A DNA stretch of 64,000 nt. Origin: Actinocrispum wychmicini (GTDB taxonomy: Bacteria; Actinomycetota; Actinomycetes; Mycobacteriales; Pseudonocardiaceae). Below are positions 26,325 through 34,364 of this stretch, in pieces. The notes under the pieces are model-generated. The model was not told the DNA's origin and did not search any database. It was given only the letters and a program-made list of their open reading frames with translations. Position numbers and translations under genes: made by a program. The stretch lies in assembly GCF_004345645.1 (NCBI RefSeq), contig NZ_SLWS01000008.1, forward strand, positions 248,001 to 312,000, in the 5' to 3' direction. How positions within the stretch are numbered: the stretch's first letter is position 1; each line of letters opens with the position of its first letter.

Positions 26325-27029
26325 ATGAACCTCGGAGATCACCTGATCGAACAGACCGACGCCTTCGCCGACCTGGTCAAAGACGCGAATCCGGACGCGC
26401 GCGTGCCGACCTGCCCGGACTGGTCGCTACGGGTTCTGGTCGCCCACATGGGCCAAGCCCCGCGCTGGGCGGCCGGAATCGTCCGGACGCGTGCGGCCGC
26501 CGCGATCCCTGACCCGACCGAAGCCGACCCCGGACCACAGCGCGAATGGCCGGAATGGCTGCACGCCGGCGCCACGGACCTGGTCAAGTCCGTCGCGGAC
26601 GACCCGGACGTCGAGGTGTGGACCGTCGTCGGACCACGACCCGCGTCCTTCTGGCTCCGGCGCATCCTGTGTGACCTGGTCGTGCACCGGGCGGACGCGG
26701 CTTTCACCGCGGGCAAGCCGTACGACGTCGCGCCGGAACTGGCGGCCGAGGCGATCAGCGAGGGACTGCGGCTGTTCGAGGAGACCCACGCGCAGCCCGG
26801 GACTGGCGAGACGCTTCTGGTGCGGCCCAACGACGCGGCGCCGTGGCGGATCACCCTCACGCCGGACGGGATGACCGCCGAACGCGGGGGAGACGCTGCT
26901 GACGTGGTGGTCAGCGGGCCTGCGCGGGACCTGCTGTTGGCGTTCACGCGCCGGATTCCGCCGGCGGCGGTCACGGTCAGTGGCGACCACGCGTTGCTCG
27001 AACGGTGGCTGGCCAACATTGGCTTGTAG
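26325..27029 (+). CDS. Maleylpyruvate isomerase-family (mycothiol-dependent) protein
   Basis: 234 residues. The N-terminal MDMPI four-helix bundle (VPTCPDWSLRVLVAHMG near 27-43; LVVHRADAAF near 125) carries the metal-binding His positions of mycothiol-dependent enzymes; a C-terminal domain of the same family ends it (VSGPARDLLLAFTRR). Members isomerise maleylpyruvate or transfer mycothiol. The ATG is seven bases after the predicted -10 hexamer and lacks a ribosome-binding site, so the mRNA is probably leaderless. The divergent MerR protein is the likely regulator. Confidence 0.82.
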   Translation: MNLGDHLIEQTDAFADLVKDANPDARVPTCPDWSLRVLVAHMGQAPRWAAGIVRTRAAAAIPDPTEADPGPQREWPEWLHAGATDLVKSVADDPDVEVWTVVGPRPASFWLRRILCDLVVHRADAAFTAGKPYDVAPELAAEAISEGLRLFEETHAQPGTGETLLVRPNDAAPWRITLTPDGMTAERGGDAADVVVSGPARDLLLAFTRRIPPAAVTVSGDHALLERWLANIGL

Positions 27030-27081
27030 CGGATAGGTTGCACTGAGTAACACTACGTTCGGTAGTGGCAGGTGCAGCCCC

Positions 27082-28269
27082 ATGACTCGCGCCACCTTCA
27101 AGGACGTCTTCGCCGTCAGCGAGTTCCGGGCGCTGTTCGCCGCGCAACTCGTGTCCGTTGCGGGAGACCAGCTTGCGCGGGTCGCGGTGTCCCTTCTGGT
27201 GTACGCCCGGACGCGCTCACCAGCGTGGACCGCGGTCACGTATGCGCTTACTTTCCTGCCTGACATCGTGAGTGGTCCGCTGCTGTCCGGCGCGGCGGAC
27301 CGGTTTTCTCGGCGTTCGGTCATGGTGGTCGCGGACGTGACACGCGTGGTGCTCGTCGCGGGGATGGCGTGGCCGGGCATGCCGTTGCCCGGCGTGGCTG
27401 TGCTTCTTGTCGCGGTGCAGATGATGAACGCGCCGTGGACAGCCGCACGGGCGGCGCTTCTGCCGCAGGTGCTGCCGGGGAACAGGTTCGTCGTCGGGAT
27501 GGCCGTGTTCACCGTGACCACGCAGACCGCGCAGGTGCTGGGGTTCGCTTTGGGCGGCTTGGTCGTCGCCGCGGTCAGCCCGAACGGGGCGTTATGGGTG
27601 GACGCGGGCACGTTCGCGTGTTCGGCGTTGCTGGTGTGGCACGGAGTTCGTGACCGCTCGCTGCCCGGCCAGGAGTCCAGAGTGACCGGGTGGTTCGGAC
27701 TGGCCCTGGTGTTGGCGGACGTGCGGCTGAAAGCGTTGGTGGCATTAGGTTGCGTGTCCGGGTTCTACATCGCAGGGGAGGCCGTCGTCGCGCCGTACGC
27801 GGCGGGGATCGGCGGCGGCGCTGTCGCGGTGGGACTCCTGCTGGCCGCGTACTCGGTCGGCAACGTCGTCGGCGTGGCCGTCGTCGCACGCTTGGTGCCT
27901 GAGCGAAGGCGGAGTTCGCTGGTGCCGCTCGCGATTTTGTCGTGCGCTCCGCTGACTGTGTGTCTGGCACATCCGGGGCTTGCGGTCACAATGTTGTTGT
28001 TCGCGTGTTCCGGAGCCGCCGGTGCGTACAACCTGACGGCGTCGACCCTTTTCGTGCAGTCCGTGCCGGACGCGCAACGCGGGCGGACATTCGGTATCGC
28101 CGTCACCGCGCTTCGGGTTTCCCAGGGAATCGGCGTAGTCGGTGCTGGAATTGCCGCCGAATACGTGGCGCCACATATTGTTGTGGCGTTCGCGGGGCTG
28201 CTGGGAATGGGGTTCGCGGCCCGTGCGGGCTGGTCCTGGCGGCGCGCCGGCCAGGACCAGCCCGCCTGA
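27082..28269 (+). CDS. MFS transporter (MFS_3/enterobactin-exporter-like)
   Basis: 395 residues with about 12 membrane segments. FRALFAAQLVSVAGDQLARV at the N-terminus and SGAADRFSRRSVMVVADVTR in loop 2-3 are the signatures of the MFS_3 exporter group. It starts 52 bp after the MDMPI gene and may be cotranscribed. Probably a drug or metabolite exporter; substrate unknown. Confidence 0.88.
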   Translation: MTRATFKDVFAVSEFRALFAAQLVSVAGDQLARVAVSLLVYARTRSPAWTAVTYALTFLPDIVSGPLLSGAADRFSRRSVMVVADVTRVVLVAGMAWPGMPLPGVAVLLVAVQMMNAPWTAARAALLPQVLPGNRFVVGMAVFTVTTQTAQVLGFALGGLVVAAVSPNGALWVDAGTFACSALLVWHGVRDRSLPGQESRVTGWFGLALVLADVRLKALVALGCVSGFYIAGEAVVAPYAAGIGGGAVAVGLLLAAYSVGNVVGVAVVARLVPERRRSSLVPLAILSCAPLTVCLAHPGLAVTMLLFACSGAAGAYNLTASTLFVQSVPDAQRGRTFGIAVTALRVSQGIGVVGAGIAAEYVAPHIVVAFAGLLGMGFAARAGWSWRRAGQDQPA

Positions 28270-28273
28270 GCCG

Positions 28274-28357
28274 TCAGCGACGAGCCCAGTCGGTGGGGCG
28301 CTGGGTGCGCCAGTCGGTGGGACGCCCGGTCCTGGCGGCGGACGAGGTCGTGGTCAT
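28274..28357 (-). CDS. Putative 27-residue peptide with tandem RPTDW motif
   Basis: ATG at 28357 is preceded by a near-perfect ribosome-binding site (GAGGAGG, 28369-28363, five bases upstream) and opens a 27-codon frame ending TGA at 28274. The peptide contains RPTDWRTQRPTDWARR, two copies of RPTDW seven residues apart; the DNA repeat is CCAGTCGGTGGG twice on the plus strand. It lies five bases from the convergent MFS stop and is divergent from the diguanylate cyclase gene. No modification enzyme is adjacent. It is too short for conventional gene calling; the ribosome-binding site makes translation plausible but expression is unproven. Confidence 0.5.
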   Translation of the reverse strand: MTTTSSAARTGRPTDWRTQRPTDWARR

Positions 28358-28483
28358 GGCTGCCTCCTCGGCATGGAGCGGTTGGTTGCGCTGGGTGATG
28401 TAAATGGCCACCTCTGGCGGAATGACACGAAGATCCAACCTGATTACAGTGCGAATTCTCCGTGTGTGGCAGGGGTGTCCGTG

Positions 28484-29782
28484 GTGCGATTGTCCAAGGC
28501 CGATGCCCGCCGACGAAACAACGGGTACGACCCGCGACGCTGGTCGGTGTGGTCGTTGCGCCGACCGGTGCTCGCCTATCTGTTAGTGGTCGAGGTGCTG
28601 GCGCTCGTGATCGTGGGCGTCACGGTCACTTTGGTACCGGTGACCCCGCGGTCGCTGTTCTGGTTCGGCCTGCTGTTGTTCGGTGAGATCGCTCACCTGG
28701 AGACGGCACGCGGCATCGAACGCATTCGGGAGTTGGGCGCCGACGGCCGCCCACACATGCACCTGCAGTCGATCTGGATTTTCGCCGCGCTGCTGCTCCT
28801 CCCGCCACCGCTGGTCGCGGTCGTCATCGCGGTCAGCTACACCCATTCGTGGGTTCGGGTCTACCGTCGCCGCAGCGTGCTGCACCGAAAAGTGTTCTCG
28901 GCGGCCACCGTTCTCCTCGCGTGCGCGGCCGCGGGCGTCGTCCTGCACGCGGGCACCGGCGGGCATCTTGGGCCCTACATGCAGCACCTCGACGGCTTCG
29001 GCGGGATGGTCACGCTCGTGATCGCGGGCGGTGTCTACTTCCTGGTCAACTACGCCATGGTGGTGGCGGTCATCATCGCGACAAACCCCGCCAACCCCGG
29101 TCGCACCGCCCTCGGGAACCTCTCTGACGTGCTGATAGTCAACGCGGCCGTGGGTGTCGGCGCCGGCATCGCCCTCGTGGTGACTGTGCGTCCATGGCTA
29201 CTCCCCGTGCTCGCCGCCACCCCACTCGCCCTCCACCTGGGCCTGCTGCTGCCCCAGTTCCAGACCGCGGCCCGGACAGACTCCAAGACCGCGCTGCTCG
29301 ACCCGTCCTTCTGGACCGAGGTCGCCCGCCGCGAACTGGTCCGCGCCGAGCGCCTCGGCTCCACCCTCGGAATCCTCATCATCGACATCGACCATTTCAA
29401 GGAAATCGACGACAACTACGGCCACCTCGCCGGCGACGAAGTGCTCCGCGCGGTCGCCGCCGCAATTCGCGACCAGGTCCGCGGCGGCGATTTCGTCGGC
29501 CGCTACGGCGGTGACGAATTCGCTGTACTGTTGCCCGGAACCGCCGGCGCCGACCTGATTGTCGTAGCGGACCGAATAAGAGCCCAAATCAGCCGGGTGA
29601 ACGTCTCGGTGCACGCCATCAACTGTGTCGCCCCCCGTCCGATAACCGGCCTGACCGCATCGATCGGGGCAGCCTCCTACCCGGACACCGCGACCGAGCT
29701 CACCCCCCTCCTGCTGGCCGCGGACCAAGCCCTCTACGACGCGAAAGCCACCGGCCGCAACCACACCGTCGCCGCGACCTGA
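28484..29782 (+). CDS. Membrane-bound diguanylate cyclase (GGDEF)
   Basis: About 432 residues. The N-terminal 240 residues contain six or more hydrophobic segments and a conserved HLETARGIERIRE-like loop. The GGDEF domain spans about 265-430, with GRYGGDEFAVLLPG as the active site and RGGD five residues upstream as an intact inhibitory I-site, so it should both make cyclic di-GMP and be feedback-inhibited. GTG 28484 has AGGGG eight bases upstream; GTGs at 28475 and 28481 are alternatives. Confidence 0.88.
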   Translation: MRLSKADARRRNNGYDPRRWSVWSLRRPVLAYLLVVEVLALVIVGVTVTLVPVTPRSLFWFGLLLFGEIAHLETARGIERIRELGADGRPHMHLQSIWIFAALLLLPPPLVAVVIAVSYTHSWVRVYRRRSVLHRKVFSAATVLLACAAAGVVLHAGTGGHLGPYMQHLDGFGGMVTLVIAGGVYFLVNYAMVVAVIIATNPANPGRTALGNLSDVLIVNAAVGVGAGIALVVTVRPWLLPVLAATPLALHLGLLLPQFQTAARTDSKTALLDPSFWTEVARRELVRAERLGSTLGILIIDIDHFKEIDDNYGHLAGDEVLRAVAAAIRDQVRGGDFVGRYGGDEFAVLLPGTAGADLIVVADRIRAQISRVNVSVHAINCVAPRPITGLTASIGAASYPDTATELTPLLLAADQALYDAKATGRNHTVAAT

Positions 29783-29786
29783 CTCG

Positions 29787-29828
29787 GCGTGTCTCGCGTT
29801 CCCGGACGGTGTGTCGCGCGTTCCGGGA
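29787..29828. repeat. Short direct repeat GTGTCTCGCGTTCCCGGAC / GTGTCGCGCGTTCCGGGAC
   Basis: Two near-identical 19-nt copies, about 20-22 nt apart, directly after the diguanylate cyclase stop. The repeat is not at any obvious promoter position and could be a dispersed intergenic repeat. The remaining gap up to 30033 holds only the chitinase promoter region. Confidence 0.5.
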
Positions 29829-29883
29829 CCATGAAACTCCCCCAGACCACCGGTCATCGCGCCTTCGCGACCCCTGACTCGAT

Positions 29884-29894
29884 TGGTTCAACCA
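29884..29894. promoter_or_regulatory. Palindrome TGGTT-C-AACCA upstream of chitinase
   Basis: A short perfect palindrome 140 bp ahead of the chitinase start. Streptomycete chitinase promoters carry TGGTC-type dyads (DasR sites) or direct repeats; this resembles but does not match the DasR consensus, so assignment is tentative. Confidence 0.35.
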
Positions 29895-30033
29895 TTCGAA
29901 GGGTTGTCCCCGGTGACGCCAAGCGCTTACTGTGCGTGAGAACGACAAATTTCTGGCAGGCGCGAGCCAGTACGTCGGCTCGCGCCCTGCACCCGGACGC
30001 AGTCCTGGTCCGCGAGCCAGAAAGGAGTCAGGT

Positions 30034-31071
30034 ATGCGTCGTCTGCTCACATGCCTGCTGGGTCTCGGCCTCGCGATCACCTGCGCGGCGCCCACATCGG
30101 CCGCGGTCCAGGCGGACACGTGCGCGGTGAAGTCCCGCCCACCCGGCAAGGTCCTCCAGGGCTACTGGGAGAACTGGGACGGTTCGGCCAACGGCGTGCA
30201 CCCACCGTTCGGCTGGGTGCCGATCACCGACAGCCGCATCATGGCCCACGGATACAACGTGATCAACGCGGCCTTCCCGGTCATCCTCAACGACGGGACG
30301 GCTCTCTGGCAGGACGGCATGGACGCCGGCGTGAAGGTGTCCCCACCCGCCGACATGTGCGCGGCCAAAGCGGCCGGCGCCACCCTCCTGCTGTCCATCG
30401 GCGGCGCCGCGGCCGGCATCGACCTCAACTCGACCGCGGTGGCCAACAAGTTCGTGTCCACGATCGTGCCGATCCTGAAGCAGTACAACTTCGACGGGAT
30501 CGACATCGACATCGAGACGGGCCTGACCAACAGCGGGAAGATCAACCAGCTGTCCACGTCGCAGTCGAACCTGATCAGGATCATCGACGGCGTGCTCGCC
30601 CAGATGCCCGCCAACTTCGGCCTCACCATGGCCCCCGAGACCGCGTACGTGACCGGCGGCAGCGTCACCTACGGCTCCATCTGGGGAGCCTACCTGCCGA
30701 TCATCAAGAAGTACGCGGACAACGGCCGCCTCTGGTGGCTGAACATGCAGTACTACAACGGAAGCATGTACGGCTGCGCCGGCGACTCCTACCAGGCCGG
30801 CACGGTGCAGGGCTTCACAGTGCAGACGAACTGCCTGAACAACGGCCTCGTCATCCAGGGCACCACCATCAAAGTCCCGTTCGACAAGCAGGTCCCCGGC
30901 CTGCCCGCCCAGCCGGGCGCCGGCGGCGGCTACATGTCAACCGGCCTGGTCTCCCAAGCCTACCGAGGCTTCGGCACCAACCTGAAAGGCCTGATGACCT
31001 GGTCCATCAACTGGGACGGCTCCAAGAACTGGACGTTCGGCAACAACGTGAAGTCCTTGCAGGGCCGCTGA
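30034..31071 (+). CDS. Secreted GH18 chitinase
   Basis: 345 residues. Signal peptide 1-24. The GH18 active-site motif D-x-x-D-x-D-x-E is FDGIDIDIE, with Asp154, Asp157, Asp159 and the catalytic acid Glu161; SIGG (121-124) is the second conserved GH18 strand, and MQYYNGSMY and MTWSINWD are the later barrel strands. It consists of a catalytic domain only, with no chitin-binding module, as in streptomycete ChiC/D-like enzymes. AAAGGAG precedes ATG 30034. It degrades extracellular chitin to oligomers. Confidence 0.92.
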   Translation: MRRLLTCLLGLGLAITCAAPTSAAVQADTCAVKSRPPGKVLQGYWENWDGSANGVHPPFGWVPITDSRIMAHGYNVINAAFPVILNDGTALWQDGMDAGVKVSPPADMCAAKAAGATLLLSIGGAAAGIDLNSTAVANKFVSTIVPILKQYNFDGIDIDIETGLTNSGKINQLSTSQSNLIRIIDGVLAQMPANFGLTMAPETAYVTGGSVTYGSIWGAYLPIIKKYADNGRLWWLNMQYYNGSMYGCAGDSYQAGTVQGFTVQTNCLNNGLVIQGTTIKVPFDKQVPGLPAQPGAGGGYMSTGLVSQAYRGFGTNLKGLMTWSINWDGSKNWTFGNNVKSLQGR

Positions 31072-31080
31072 TCCGACACC

Positions 31081-31114
31081 GAAGCGGGTCCGGCCCAACC
31101 CCCGGGCCCGCTTC
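31081..31114. terminator. Bidirectional hairpin terminator
   Basis: GAAGCGGGTCCGG (31081-31093) pairs with CCGGGCCCGCTTC (31102-31114), 12 of 13 plus one G-U pair, between the convergent chitinase and acyltransferase genes. Actinomycete terminators often lack the U-run, as here. Confidence 0.75.
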
Positions 31115-31134
31115 ACGTTGATCATCGGCGGCGG

Positions 31135-32364
31135 TCACTCCGCACCCTTGCCTTCGCCCACACCGACGGCGATCGGCTCGGCGGACGTCTGCTTGCCGGC
31201 CTCCGGGTGCTGGTGCCCGGGGATGGCGGCCGTGGGGGCCGGCCTCAGGTACTTGATCCTCATCTTGAGGAAGGGAACCTCGACGCCACTGTACGTGAGC
31301 ATCGAGATGCCGATGACGACCGGCAAGACGTACAGCGCCGTGGTGATCATGGCGTCGTAGGCCGGTGGCAGGCCGGGAATGGTGATCCACGCCCCGCAGG
31401 ACAACAGGATCCAGATCACCATGAAGTGGATCAGGTACATGGAGTAGCTGCGCTCGCCGAGCTTGGCGAAGAGTGTCGAGATCCGGCCCGTGGACTTGGA
31501 TGTCGCGACGTAGGTGACGACCACGGCGGCCCAGCCGAGGCCCTCGACATCCACCCAGGCAAGGCGCCACGACGAGTCGGACATGAACCCGTGCACCTGG
31601 TTGAAGTACCACAGCGCGAAGATCACGGCGCCGACCGAGACGCCCAGCTTCCACCATCCGGCGAACTTGGTCCGGTGGTGGATGTAGAGCCAGGCCGCGA
31701 TCATGCCCAGGAGGAACTGGTCGATGCGCCCCGTGATGTTGAGGTACATCATCTGCGTCATGTGCGGGTCCCCGGCGGTCGTGTACCGCACACCCCACGC
31801 GAGGCCGCGGATGACGATGATCGCCAGGAACAAACGCAGGAACGTGCCGATCCCCAGGCGACTGAGGATCCGGTTCAGGAGCGGGAATATGAGATAGAAC
31901 TGCATCTCGACGCCGATCGCCCAGAACATGGTCGACACCGAGCCCAGATCGGCGGATCCTTGGTAGTTGCCGAATCCGGTGATCGTCTGCAGGAGGCTCA
32001 AGAACTGGAACGCCTGCGGCTGCGTCGCGTATCCCACCATGAGCAGAACCACGAACATCGGGTAGATCCGGAACAGGCGATTGGCCATGAAGCGCGGCCA
32101 GGAGACGTCCTGCCCGAGCGTGCCGACCGTGAAGATGAACCCGCTCAGCACCATGAACAACGCGACGGCCGTGTGTCCCTCGAACAGGACCGTCAGGATC
32201 GGGTTGTGGGAGTACAGCCAGTCCTGTCCGGGCTTGAACTCGATGTCCCCCCGGTGGATCCCCACGCTGAGCAACTGAGTTCCGTGATACGCGACGACCA
32301 GAACCGCGGCGAAGGCCCGCAGATGGTCCACCGACGCCATGTACCCCCGATTGCTGCTACGCAT
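31135..32364 (-). CDS. Acyltransferase-3 family membrane protein (OafA/NRP-like)
   Basis: 409 residues with about ten membrane segments. The N-terminal SVDHLRAFAAVLVVAYHG carries the catalytic His typical of acyltransferase family 3, and FWAIGVEMQFYLIFPLL is the conserved W-S/I-V-E-x-Q-F-Y motif. Members transfer acyl groups to surface polysaccharides, peptidoglycan or secondary metabolites. Start at ATG 32364; ATG 32340 is also possible. Target unknown. Confidence 0.88.
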   Translation of the reverse strand: MRSSNRGYMASVDHLRAFAAVLVVAYHGTQLLSVGIHRGDIEFKPGQDWLYSHNPILTVLFEGHTAVALFMVLSGFIFTVGTLGQDVSWPRFMANRLFRIYPMFVVLLMVGYATQPQAFQFLSLLQTITGFGNYQGSADLGSVSTMFWAIGVEMQFYLIFPLLNRILSRLGIGTFLRLFLAIIVIRGLAWGVRYTTAGDPHMTQMMYLNITGRIDQFLLGMIAAWLYIHHRTKFAGWWKLGVSVGAVIFALWYFNQVHGFMSDSSWRLAWVDVEGLGWAAVVVTYVATSKSTGRISTLFAKLGERSYSMYLIHFMVIWILLSCGAWITIPGLPPAYDAMITTALYVLPVVIGISMLTYSGVEVPFLKMRIKYLRPAPTAAIPGHQHPEAGKQTSAEPIAVGVGEGKGAE

Positions 32365-33217
32365 GCCAGAGCCCGCACCTTGGGCTACCGACGGTTAGAA
32401 CTTCCGCCGGAAGCACAAGCCCGCGGACCGGGCGTGCGCGGAATCGAAACCCTGAAGGGGCGGCCGCCCGAAATAAGCTGTGCAAGACAGTCTCTCCCTG
32501 CAGACGGTCGATCAATTGAGCGGCGCCAGCGCCCATGGCGAACCCTCTCAGCGCGGGCCACAGCGGACCTGCTTGGACGCATGCTTCCATACCGGCGTGT
32601 ACGTCACGGAGTCGACGTCACGTTTATCTGAGTTGTGCTCCAAGCATAGGGGCCCGGGTCCTGGACGACCCATGACAAACTTCCTGGCCACCCGGGCTAA
32701 ACCTGACGATGGCGCTGCGCGTCGAGACCGTCGGGTTCGGCCCTGGCGAACCCTCATGGCCCAGGATCTCGCGGACCTGGCCGGGTTGGCATCGAGCAGG
32801 AGTGGGTGGACGCTGGCCTGCCCGGTCAGCGCGCCGTGTCTCCCGTTCCTGTACGCGCCTGCCACGCGGTTTTGTTGAGTGGCCCGCCGCTCCACCGGCC
32901 ACTTGGTCCTGGGTCGGCGTTCATGCTGGTCCGTGACCAGCGTCGGTTTGCTGTCGGCGTGCCGCCGCACCATCGTCGCGGGTCGTGTGGCGGTCGCGTC
33001 TCGTGCGTTTCCGGACCCGCTCCGGTGCCAACGCACCCGCTGCCCATCGCCACCAGTCTTGCCTCCACGGAGCCGTAGCGGTACCCGATCTGCCGTCCGC
33101 CGCGGACTCGTCCCTCGTACCGCCATTGTCGCTGGGCGACCGGCCATTCCGCCCATCGTCCAAGGTCTGCCGTCCCACTCTCCGCGGGCTTGTGTGTCCC
33201 GCCAGCCGCCCGCCCTT
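32365..33217. other. Gene-poor stretch, no supportable gene
   Basis: About 850 bp between the acyltransferase and the alkylation-repair cassette. Open frames exist on both strands, but none has a recognisable motif, consistent codon bias or ribosome-binding site. Composition is somewhat more mixed than in coding neighbours. It may contain decayed DNA; no insertion-sequence ends were recognised. Confidence 0.4.
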
Positions 33218-33233
33218 GTAAGCGCACGCTTAC
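33218..33233. promoter_or_regulatory. Palindrome GTAAGCG-CA-CGCTTAC
   Basis: Perfect 7-bp arms with a two-base centre, 55 bp upstream of the -35-like element of the ogt promoter. It has the form of a TetR-type operator; the regulator is not obvious. Confidence 0.5.
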
Positions 33234-33287
33234 CAGGCTCGACTTGCCCACTCGCGGCACCTCGGCGAAAGTCCTGACCAGCGCGAC

Positions 33288-33316
33288 CTCACATTTTCGC
33301 GTCCCCGAACGTCTAC
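33288..33316 (+). promoter_or_regulatory. Putative ECF promoter of ogt
   Basis: CTCACATT (33288-33295), 13 nt, then ACGTCTAC (33309-33316). The same elements with identical spacing precede the ECF sigma gene at 33829. CGTC is the usual ECF -10 core, and CTCAC to CGTC is 17 nt. The distance to the ogt ATG is 34 nt, with AGAAAGG as ribosome-binding site. Confidence 0.7.
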
Positions 33317-33350
33317 CCAACGAAAGCTCCGAACCAGAAAGGTGCCAGCC

Positions 33351-33827
33351 ATGCACACGATCGTCGACTCGCCACTCGGTGAGCTCACCGTGGTCGCCGA
33401 CGGGACAGGCGCGCTCACCGGTCTGTACTTCGAAAAGCACCGTGGCAAACCGGCTTCGGTCGGCCCGTACACCGACTCTAGGTTCACCGAGGTCCGAAGG
33501 CAGCTTGGTGAGTACTTCGCCGGCGAGCGAACGCGGTTCTCGTTGCCCTTGGCCCGAGCCGGCGACCCGTTCGAGTTGAAGGTGTGGGAGCTGCTGGAGG
33601 CGATCCCATACGGCTCGACGAGGTCGTACGGTGACCTCGCGCGCGAGCTGGGCGACGTGTCTCTCGCGCAGGCTGTCGGGGCCGCGAACGGCAAGAATCC
33701 GCTGTGTGTGATCGTTCCCTGCCACCGCGTTGTGGGCGCCGATGGCAGGCTGGTGGGATACGCGGGTGGGCTGGTGCGCAAGCGCCAGTTACTTGATCTG
33801 GAGCAGTCCGACTCAAGGCTGTTCTGA
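33351..33827 (+). CDS. ogt: Methylated-DNA-[protein]-cysteine S-methyltransferase
   Basis: 158 residues. IVPCHRVV carries the alkyl-acceptor Cys124; the preceding helix-turn-helix region (VWELLEAIPYGSTRSYGDLA) is canonical for O6-alkylguanine-DNA alkyltransferases. The protein removes O6-alkyl groups from guanine in a suicidal reaction. It is the first gene of a repair cassette with an ECF sigma factor, a second AGT-like protein and a 2OG oxygenase. The preceding promoter matches that of the sigma gene, implying sigma-dependent induction. Confidence 0.95.
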   Translation: MHTIVDSPLGELTVVADGTGALTGLYFEKHRGKPASVGPYTDSRFTEVRRQLGEYFAGERTRFSLPLARAGDPFELKVWELLEAIPYGSTRSYGDLARELGDVSLAQAVGAANGKNPLCVIVPCHRVVGADGRLVGYAGGLVRKRQLLDLEQSDSRLF

Positions 33828-33828
33828 T

Positions 33829-33857
33829 CTCACGTTCCCCACCCCCCACACGTCTAC
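33829..33857 (+). promoter_or_regulatory. Putative autoregulated promoter of the ECF sigma gene
   Basis: CTCACGTT (33829-33836), 13 nt, ACGTCTAC (33850-33857): same elements and spacing as the ogt promoter at 33288. Transcription would start a few bases before the TTG start codon at 33870. Confidence 0.7.
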
Positions 33858-33869
33858 GAGGTATGACCC

Positions 33870-34364
33870 TTGCAACCGTTCGAAGAAATCGTGACCGCGT
33901 ACGGCCCCATGGTCCTACGTGTCTGCCGGGCCGTGGTCGGCCCGGTCGACGCGGAGGATGCCTGGTCGGAGACGTTCCTTGCCGCCTTAAAGGCGTATCC
34001 GGAGCAGCCACCCGACACGAATGTGGAGGCCTGGCTGGTCAGGATCGCGCACCGCAAGGCGATCGACCTCACCAGGGCGCGGGCGCGCCACCCGATCGCG
34101 GTGGAGTCCGTGCCCGAGCGTGGGATCAGCCCACCCGAACCGGATCCTGAACTGTGGGACGCACTGGCGGCGTTGCCTGAGAAACAACGCGCCGCCGTTG
34201 CCTACCACCATGTCGGCGGCCTGGCCTACAAGGATGTCGCCGCGATCCTCGGCGGCACCGCTGCGGCGGCCCGCCGTGCCGCGTCCGACGGGATCAGATC
34301 CCTGCGTCAGGCGCTGAATTTGAGAGAGGAGGACAACGATGAGCTCACCATTCGAAGCTCTTGA
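33870..34364 (+). CDS. ECF-type RNA polymerase sigma factor
   Basis: 164 residues. Sigma region 2 covers about 1-65 (AYGPMVLRVCRAVVGPVDAEDAWSETF, the DAED/ETFL core-binding helix) and region 4 about 100-150 (LPEKQRAAVAYHHVGGLAYK then DVAAILGGTAAAARRAA). TTG 33870 is chosen because it gives the usual start of region 2 and GAGG precedes it by eight bases; the ATG at 33863 is out of frame. The last 26 bp overlap the second AGT-like gene. No classical zinc anti-sigma gene follows; the AGT-like partner takes that position. Confidence 0.88.
   Translation: MQPFEEIVTAYGPMVLRVCRAVVGPVDAEDAWSETFLAALKAYPEQPPDTNVEAWLVRIAHRKAIDLTRARARHPIAVESVPERGISPPEPDPELWDALAALPEKQRAAVAYHHVGGLAYKDVAAILGGTAAAARRAASDGIRSLRQALNLREEDNDELTIRSS

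Noticed and set aside
29884..29894. Bona fide DasR site before the chitinase
   Set aside because: The dyad TGGTT-C-AACCA is one base shorter than the DasR core and has no GTC/GAC pair; kept only as a tentative regulatory palindrome.
32548..33156. 202-codon minus-strand frame in the gap before ogt
   Set aside because: Arg/Thr-rich peptide without domain, Shine-Dalgarno or codon preference; looks like random open GC-rich sequence.
33863..34150. ATG 33863 as start of the gene after ogt
   Set aside because: This frame gives an Arg-rich shadow; the sigma-factor frame begins at TTG 33870 and has regions 2 and 4.
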